A stretch of 19,792 nucleotides of DNA. It comes from Candidatus Faecivivens stercorigallinarum (lineage in GTDB: Bacteria; Bacillota; Clostridia; Oscillospirales; Ruminococcaceae). The translations under genes were made by a program, and so were the position numbers. Under the pieces are notes generated by a model. The model saw only the letters and a program-made list of their open reading frames with translations, searched no databases and was not told the origin of the DNA. Shown piece after piece: positions 15,297 to 19,792 of the stretch. How positions within the stretch are numbered: the stretch's first letter is position 1; every line of letters begins with the position of its first letter. The stretch covers positions 1-19,792 of the forward strand of contig DVLN01000173.1 of the NCBI GenBank assembly GCA_018715465.1, read 5' to 3'.

Positions 15297-15710
15297 TCAG
15301 CCTTTTTTTCGCATCATTTCATGTTCTTTTTGCAGTTCTTTCGCCAGCTGGTCAAACCGCCAGCTACGATTGGTCGGTGTCACCACCGCCTTGAGGGCAA
15401 TACCTGGCAGATTTTTCTGACCAAAGCCCTGTCTGAGTGCTGCAAGCAGCCGGTCCAGACCGGCACGATCAACACCGTCCATCAGCAGCACCGGCTGTTT
15501 TGGGGGAACGATCTCGGTATCCAGCCCGCTTTGCACGCTACCGGACAGAATATCCGACAGTTTCATGCCGGCAGACGCAGGGCCAAACTGTCCAAACGTC
15601 ATGCCGCACTGCTGCGCGGCGGTTTTAACCGTTTCTGCAATCTCTTCATCCAGCTGCGGAAGATACAGCCAGACAGCTGCCACTGCTTTGTCTACAACTC
15701 TTGCTTTCAT
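15297..15710 (-). CDS. DUF3783-like small protein
   Basis: A 137-residue cytoplasmic protein of unknown function. The C-terminal half (about 68-130), with PVLLMDGVDRAGLDRLLAAL, then LKAVVTPTNRSW and a helical KELQKEH end, resembles DUF3783 from memory. The N-terminal half begins with a beta strand followed by a helix and LPQLDEE. The ATG at 15708-15710 is preferred over a TTG two codons earlier, because AAGGAG lies seven bases from the ATG. It sits 11 bases after the gamma-glutamyltransferase stop and 23 bp before the lipoprotein gene. Confidence 0.65.
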   Translation of the reverse strand: MKARVVDKAVAAVWLYLPQLDEEIAETVKTAAQQCGMTFGQFGPASAGMKLSDILSGSVQSGLDTEIVPPKQPVLLMDGVDRAGLDRLLAALRQGFGQKNLPGIALKAVVTPTNRSWRFDQLAKELQKEHEMMRKKG

Positions 15711-15721
15711 ATCCAAACTCC

Positions 15722-17341
15722 TTAAAAGGCTGCAACCTGACCATCGGTGCGCATCTCACATCCGCCGCAGAGAACACCATCTTCATTCCGCCAGATGATC
15801 TCTCCCCGGCCAAACGGGACACTTGACTGCCGGACAACAATCTTATGTCCCGCACGCGCCAGTTGTCCCAGCAATGCAGGATCAAATGACTGTTCAACCT
15901 CAATGGTTTTGCCGCCAGTCCACATCCAGCGAGGTTTATCCAATGCATCCTGCGGGTTGAGATGGTGGTCGATCGCCGACAGCAGCACCTGCAAATGTGC
16001 CTGTGGCTGCATGAAACCGCCCATAATGCCGAACGGGCCGACCGGCTTTCCCTCCTTCATCAGGAATCCGGGAATAATTGTATGATAGGATTTCTTGCCC
16101 GGTCCGAGACAGTTGGCAAGAGAGGGATCGAGATAAAAGTTGGCGCCCCTGTTGTTCAGCGAAATACCCGTTCCGGGAATGACAACGCCTGAGCCGAATC
16201 CCATGTAATTGCTCTGGATGTACGATACCATATTGCCCTCACTGTCAGCAGTACACAGATAAACCGTACCTCCCTTGACCGGTTCCCAGTATTCCGGCAT
16301 CAATGCTTCACTGCCAATCAGGGCACGGCGCCCGACGGCGTATTCCTCTCCAAGCAGCTGCTCAGGAGAAACAGCCATATACCGCGGATCTGCGACATAT
16401 CGCTGTGCGTCGGTAAATGCCAGTTTCATCGCTTCGATCTGCCGGTGTGTTTCGGTAAACAGATCACTGGCCGGTTCCAGCCCTTTTAAGATATTCAATG
16501 CCATCAGGACGGTAATGCCATGTCCGTTCGGCGGAATCTCGCAGACGGTATAGCCGCGGTAATCGGTCGTCAACGGCTGCACCCATTCGGGATAAAAAGC
16601 CGCCAGATCCTCTTTGGACAGGAACCCGCCGTGCTGTTTCATAAACCGGTCGATCTCCTCCGCCAGACTGCCCCGATAAAATTCTTCCGCGTTGCTCTCA
16701 GCGATGGCGCGGAGGGTACGCGCATGCCCAGGCAGCCGAAGCAGCTCTCCCACTTCAAGCGGCCGTCCGTCCGGCGCAAATGTTTCAAACCAGCTATTGA
16801 CCTCAGGAAACCGATCGGCAGCCTTTTTGCAGCGGGCAAAAGAAGATTTCCAGCCTGACCCGACACCAGGTTCAATCGGATATCCCTCTTCTGCATACCG
16901 GATAGCCGTCGCCATTGTTTCGGTAAGCGGCATACTGCCAAACCTCTGGGACAACGCCGCCCACGCCCCAGGCGCACCGGGAACATTGACCGGTATCACA
17001 CCATCTTCCGGCATCTGGTCAAATCCACGGGAACGTACCTCTTCCGCCGAAATGGACATCGGAGAAGGGCCGCTCGAATTCAGGCCATACAGCTTCCCGC
17101 CGGTATACAGGATAGCAAAAGCGTCGCTGCCAATGCCGTTGGCGGTCGGTTCTACAACTGTCAGCGTTGAAGCAGCCGCGACAGCCGCATCAATTGCGTT
17201 GCCGCCCCGCCGCAGGACATCCAGACCTGCCTGAGCAGCCAGAGGGTTACCGGTACAGACCATCCCGTTTTTTGCATATACGACATTCCGTCGGGAGAAA
17301 TAATGATAAGTCAATGGATCAAAGCGGATCGGAAAAGACAT
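15722..17341 (-). CDS. Gamma-glutamyltransferase family protein (YwrD-like)
   Basis: N-terminal nucleophile hydrolase that cleaves or transfers gamma-glutamyl groups, for example from glutathione-like substrates. It is made as a 539-residue precursor expected to self-cleave before Thr359 in the GGTVYLCTADSEGN motif. The large subunit has NPLAAQAGLDVLRRGGNAIDAAVA (32-55) and ANGIGSDAF (67-75), and the small subunit has the GSGVVIPGTGISLNNRG loop. There is no signal peptide, unlike secreted enzymes, so it should be cytoplasmic, as in the YwrD branch; the substrate is uncertain. An AAAGGG site precedes the ATG. It is the first gene of the operon, with a promoter 42 bases upstream. Confidence 0.88.
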   Translation of the reverse strand: MSFPIRFDPLTYHYFSRRNVVYAKNGMVCTGNPLAAQAGLDVLRRGGNAIDAAVAAASTLTVVEPTANGIGSDAFAILYTGGKLYGLNSSGPSPMSISAEEVRSRGFDQMPEDGVIPVNVPGAPGAWAALSQRFGSMPLTETMATAIRYAEEGYPIEPGVGSGWKSSFARCKKAADRFPEVNSWFETFAPDGRPLEVGELLRLPGHARTLRAIAESNAEEFYRGSLAEEIDRFMKQHGGFLSKEDLAAFYPEWVQPLTTDYRGYTVCEIPPNGHGITVLMALNILKGLEPASDLFTETHRQIEAMKLAFTDAQRYVADPRYMAVSPEQLLGEEYAVGRRALIGSEALMPEYWEPVKGGTVYLCTADSEGNMVSYIQSNYMGFGSGVVIPGTGISLNNRGANFYLDPSLANCLGPGKKSYHTIIPGFLMKEGKPVGPFGIMGGFMQPQAHLQVLLSAIDHHLNPQDALDKPRWMWTGGKTIEVEQSFDPALLGQLARAGHKIVVRQSSVPFGRGEIIWRNEDGVLCGGCEMRTDGQVAAF

Positions 17342-17382
17342 GTTTTCGACGCCCTTTCAAATAAATAATACAATTTGGTTTC

Positions 17383-17411
17383 ATTATAACCGATTTTTGA
17401 TTGTTTGAAAA
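17383..17411 (-). promoter_or_regulatory. Sigma-A promoter of the gamma-glutamyltransferase operon
   Basis: TATAAT (17383-17388) is a perfect -10 element. At 17-base spacing the -35 is TTTTCA (17406-17411), four of six matches. It lies just after the citrate synthase terminator, and the leader to the start codon is about 35 nt. Confidence 0.65.
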
Positions 17412-17435
17412 TATCCGATTTGCTGTCAACAGACG

Positions 17436-17482
17436 AAAAAAGCGTTTTCCAAACCGACAAATACATCAGTTTGAAAAACGCT
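17436..17482 (-). terminator. Intrinsic terminator of citrate synthase
   Basis: Arms AGCGTTTTTCAAAC and GTTTGGAAAACGCT (17469-17482 and 17441-17454) pair over 14 bp with one G-U pair and a 14-nt loop, followed by TTTTTT on the minus strand. It begins eight bases after the citrate synthase stop and isolates that gene from the next operon. Confidence 0.9.
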
Positions 17483-17490
17483 ATGATTTT

Positions 17491-18846
17491 TTACATTCTC
17501 TCTTCAAGTGGAATATACGGACGGTTACGGACAACCGATTTATATGCTGGACGCATAATGCGCGAGCAGGTCGAATATTCCTCAATCCGATGAGCAGCCC
17601 AGCCGCTGATGCGTGCCGTTGCAAACAGAGGCGTAAACAGCTCTTCCGGCAATCCCAACATCCGATATACAAAACCGGAATACAGATCAACATTGGCACA
17701 GATATCCTTTGCCGAACCTTTTTTCTCGGCAAAGACTTCGGGAGTCAGCTGTTCGACCTTCTTCAGCAGCCGGAACTCATCTTCCATTCCCTTGATCTTG
17801 GCGAGCTTTTCGGCGTTATCCCGCAGCATGATGGCACGGGGATCAGACAGGGTGTAGACCGCATGCCCCATCCCGTAGATCAGGCCGCTGCCGTCTCCGA
17901 GCTTTTTGTCCAGTACCATCCGCAGTGCATCCCGGACCTGTTCATCATTGTCCCAATCCTTCACCTGTGCCTTGATTGCCTCAAACATCTGGCAGACACG
18001 GATATTGGCGCCGCCGTGACGGAAGCCTTTGAGTGAGCCGACTGCGGCAGAATATGCGGCATAAGCGTCTGTCCCCGAAGAGGTCATCGCACGGCAGACA
18101 AAGGTCGAGTTGTTGCCGCCGCCATGTTCGGCATGCAGCATCAGGCAGATATCCAACAGATGTGCTTCTTCATCGGTATACTCCCGGGTGAGCCGCAGTG
18201 TCGAAAGGATACTCTGTGCGACCGATTCGCCCGGACGCACCGGATGGAAATAGGTCGATTTGTTGTCATAGTTGCCGATTTTGGCCATATAGCTGTTGAC
18301 CATGATGGTCGGCATCCGGGCAATAATATAGATTGCCTTTTTCAGCTCTGCTTCCAGCCCTTCATCCTGTGAAAACTCGTCGTAGGAATACAGCGCAAGA
18401 ATGCTTCTTCCAAGCTTGTTCATGATATCCCGGGAAGGTGCCTTCAGGATCATATCCTGTACAAATCCCATTGGGAGTGCCCTCACCTGGGAAAGTACCT
18501 GCCGGTAAAAATCCAGCTGTTTCTGGTTGGGCAGGTGGCCAAACAGCAGCAGATAGGAAACCTCTTCATAACCGAACCGGTTTTCGGCAACACAGGACTC
18601 GACCATATCCCGTACATTGATCCCCCGGTAGGTCAATTCGCCGTCGACCGGGCATTTTTCCCCTTCGTTCATAATATAGCCGTGAACATTACAGATCTGA
18701 GTCAGGCCCGCCAGCACACCGGTGCCATCCGCGTTTCTGAGGCCGCGTTTGACGCCGTATTTTTCATTGAGCGCGGAATCAATATGGTTATATTTTTGAA
18801 ATTCGTTGAATAAGGTGTCCAAAGACTCTTTTTTCATAGGCGACAT
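17491..18846 (-). CDS. gltA: Citrate synthase
   Basis: Condenses acetyl-CoA and oxaloacetate to citrate; in a strict anaerobe this mostly feeds 2-oxoglutarate and glutamate synthesis. At 451 residues it is somewhat longer than many bacterial type I enzymes. The catalytic residues are visible: His241 in LHAEHGGGNNST, His328 in GMGHAVYT and Asp387 in NVDLYSGF. The FRHGGAN segment (275-281) binds substrate. It resembles the citrate/2-methylcitrate synthase family of Clostridia. The ATG follows AGGAGG. It is a single-gene unit with its own promoter and terminator. No aconitase or isocitrate dehydrogenase gene is adjacent, and a 2-methylcitrate synthase role is not strictly excluded. Confidence 0.92.
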   Translation of the reverse strand: MSPMKKESLDTLFNEFQKYNHIDSALNEKYGVKRGLRNADGTGVLAGLTQICNVHGYIMNEGEKCPVDGELTYRGINVRDMVESCVAENRFGYEEVSYLLLFGHLPNQKQLDFYRQVLSQVRALPMGFVQDMILKAPSRDIMNKLGRSILALYSYDEFSQDEGLEAELKKAIYIIARMPTIMVNSYMAKIGNYDNKSTYFHPVRPGESVAQSILSTLRLTREYTDEEAHLLDICLMLHAEHGGGNNSTFVCRAMTSSGTDAYAAYSAAVGSLKGFRHGGANIRVCQMFEAIKAQVKDWDNDEQVRDALRMVLDKKLGDGSGLIYGMGHAVYTLSDPRAIMLRDNAEKLAKIKGMEDEFRLLKKVEQLTPEVFAEKKGSAKDICANVDLYSGFVYRMLGLPEELFTPLFATARISGWAAHRIEEYSTCSRIMRPAYKSVVRNRPYIPLEERM

Positions 18847-18927
18847 GATGCACTCTCCTCCTGGCGCGGCAGATCAATCCTTTTGCGGTATCTTCTGACC
18901 CATCCATCTTTAAGCGTTGTAATTCTT

Positions 18928-18956
18928 ATTGTACACAACAAATGCAATTTCGTCAA
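18928..18956 (-). promoter_or_regulatory. Sigma-A promoter of citrate synthase
   Basis: TTGACG (18951-18956) and TACAAT (18928-18933) each match consensus at five of six positions and are separated by 17 bases. The leader to the start codon is about 75 nt and carries no clear terminator hairpin. Confidence 0.75.
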
Positions 18957-18966
18957 GTCATTTCTT

Positions 18967-19027
18967 GCGTATATAGAGTATATTATCGCAAAAACATTGT
19001 ATATTTGGCGAATATATCGCGTATATA
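18967..19027. repeat. GCGTATATA direct repeats in the divergent promoter region
   Basis: The 9-bp sequence GCGTATATA occurs exactly at 18967-18975 and 19019-19027, 52 bp apart, about five helical turns. A loose dyad with TTGCG and CGCAA arms (18965-18991) and a GCGA-N5-TCGC dyad (19008-19020) lie in the same stretch. It sits between the citrate synthase promoter and the plus-strand gene, where operators would be expected. A weak plus-strand promoter TTGTAT-N18-TATATA (18998-19027) overlaps it. Confidence 0.35.
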
Positions 19028-19070
19028 TGTCAGTCTGCACAGCAAAAGCTGCAAAATTGGAGTGAAGTTC

Positions 19071-19792
19071 ATGACACTGGACAAACTGAAAAACAGTATG
19101 AAAAGCCTTTTCTTTTATCTTGGCATTACGATCGTCTGTCTCAGTCTTTTCCCGGCTGCCACCGTCCTGTTATCCCATCAGTTGCAGGAAACGCTATCCT
19201 TATCGCAGCCCGATACAACATTTTCCCAGCCCCTTGATCAGCTTCTCCGACAAATGCCCGTGACGGTACTGACTCAATCTCTTCCACAGGGATATCGGGT
19301 GGAAACCGCAGAAGGGAACATTCAATTTGTCCCGCCAGCCCAACTGCTCGCTGCGCTTCTCCTCTCCGAAACAGAAGCTCTCCCAGAAAACTGGGAACAG
19401 CAGCCCAGTGCCTGCATGGCCGTCCTGATGCGGGCAATCGGGCTGCATTCGGCACTGCTTGGAATGATCGGCGATCAGACAGAGGGCATTTCAGGGGAAA
19501 AGCTCAACGATATCTGCTGGCTAACCACAGATCAATATGAAAAGATTGCACAGCCGCTTCAGGATTCTCAACTGAGCCCGACAGAACTGGAAAAAAATGC
19601 AGATTCTGCTACCGTGCAGGCGGCAGAAGCTGCCGCTGGATATTTTTTGTCTAAAAACGGGGTATTGGTGCGGGAATGCGGCGGGATATCGGTTGAAGAG
19701 ATTTTGAAACGACTGAATTCCCAACAAACTCCACAGGAAATTTGGGAGGAACTATGCGGAGGAGAGATTCAGATAGAAACTGTCAAAAATTC
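19071..19792 (+). CDS. Membrane-anchored protein, weakly SpoIID-like, 3' end outside window
   Basis: The only plus-strand gene seen: 240 codons without a stop up to the window edge. The ATG follows GGAG at eight bases. A transmembrane helix at about residues 12-34 with basic residues before it suggests the rest lies outside the cell or in the intermembrane space of a forespore. I do not recognise it firmly. Residues 83-125 (strand, VPPAQLLAALLLSE, then a helix with Cys and Arg) and 179-205 (TVQAAEAAAGYFLSKNGVLV) have the order and spacing of SpoIID/LytB family segments such as the AVxATxGxVLxYxG stretch. If so it would be a divergent peptidoglycan-acting sporulation protein. This is inference from pattern only. 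Confidence 0.6.
   Translation, partial: MTLDKLKNSMKSLFFYLGITIVCLSLFPAATVLLSHQLQETLSLSQPDTTFSQPLDQLLRQMPVTVLTQSLPQGYRVETAEGNIQFVPPAQLLAALLLSETEALPENWEQQPSACMAVLMRAIGLHSALLGMIGDQTEGISGEKLNDICWLTTDQYEKIAQPLQDSQLSPTELEKNADSATVQAAEAAAGYFLSKNGVLVRECGGISVEEILKRLNSQQTPQEIWEELCGGEIQIETVKN

Noticed and set aside
17424..17429. TTGACA as the -35 of the gamma-glutamyltransferase promoter
   Set aside because: At 17 bases downstream the hexamer is AAACAA, not a -10. The TATAAT at 17383-17388 is too far away, so TTTTCA at 17406-17411 is the better -35.

Overview
The window looks like a chromosomal stretch of a clostridial Firmicute, probably an Oscillospirales (Ruminococcaceae/Oscillospiraceae) gut-type anaerobe. 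This is inferred from moderately high GC content, strong AAAGGAG-type ribosome binding sites, sigma-A promoters close to consensus, an EpsC-type serine acetyltransferase, a YqhQ/DUF1385 protein and a COG2509 flavoprotein. No species can be named from the sequence alone. No rRNA, tRNA, CRISPR array, insertion sequence or prophage was seen. Almost every gene lies on the minus strand, so transcription runs from high to low coordinates. Gene-free stretches are all shorter than about 300 bases.

Reading in the direction of transcription: (1) At the right edge a plus-strand gene (19071 to beyond the window) encodes a membrane-anchored protein with weak SpoIID-like features. It diverges from gltA-type citrate synthase (17491-18846), which has its own promoter and a strong intrinsic terminator. 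(2) A promoter at 17383-17411 starts a run of six genes: a cytoplasmic gamma-glutamyltransferase, a DUF3783-like small protein, a lipoprotein with three Ca-binding-like FG-GAP motifs, an OmpR-family response regulator, a sensor histidine kinase and a GNAT acetyltransferase. The lipoprotein and the two-component pair are tightly spaced and are likely one signalling unit. (3) A promoter at 11106-11134, followed by a leader of about 160 nt with predicted RNA structure, starts a long housekeeping operon: yqhQ, prmC, recA, recX, rimO, pgsA, a possible small Cys-rich ORF, cysE, cysS and a PfkB sugar kinase. It covers release-factor methylation, recombination, ribosomal protein S12 modification, phosphatidylglycerol synthesis, and cysteine synthesis with its charging onto tRNA. 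(4) A perfect-consensus promoter (1633-1661) drives a COG2509 FAD-dependent dehydrogenase through a leader containing a terminator-like hairpin with a possible internal pseudoknot. The gene ends at a strong hairpin. (5) The first 60 bases hold the promoter, RBS and first codons of another minus-strand gene that leaves the window.

The least ordinary signals are the two structured 5' leaders (upstream of yqhQ and of the FAD gene), the lipoprotein/two-component/GGT operon, the long acidic tail of RecA, the rearranged recA-recX-rimO-pgsA order, a Cys-rich ORF overlapping the cysE start, and the unrecognised divergent membrane protein. None is proven to be a new system. The two leaders are the best candidates for undescribed regulation.
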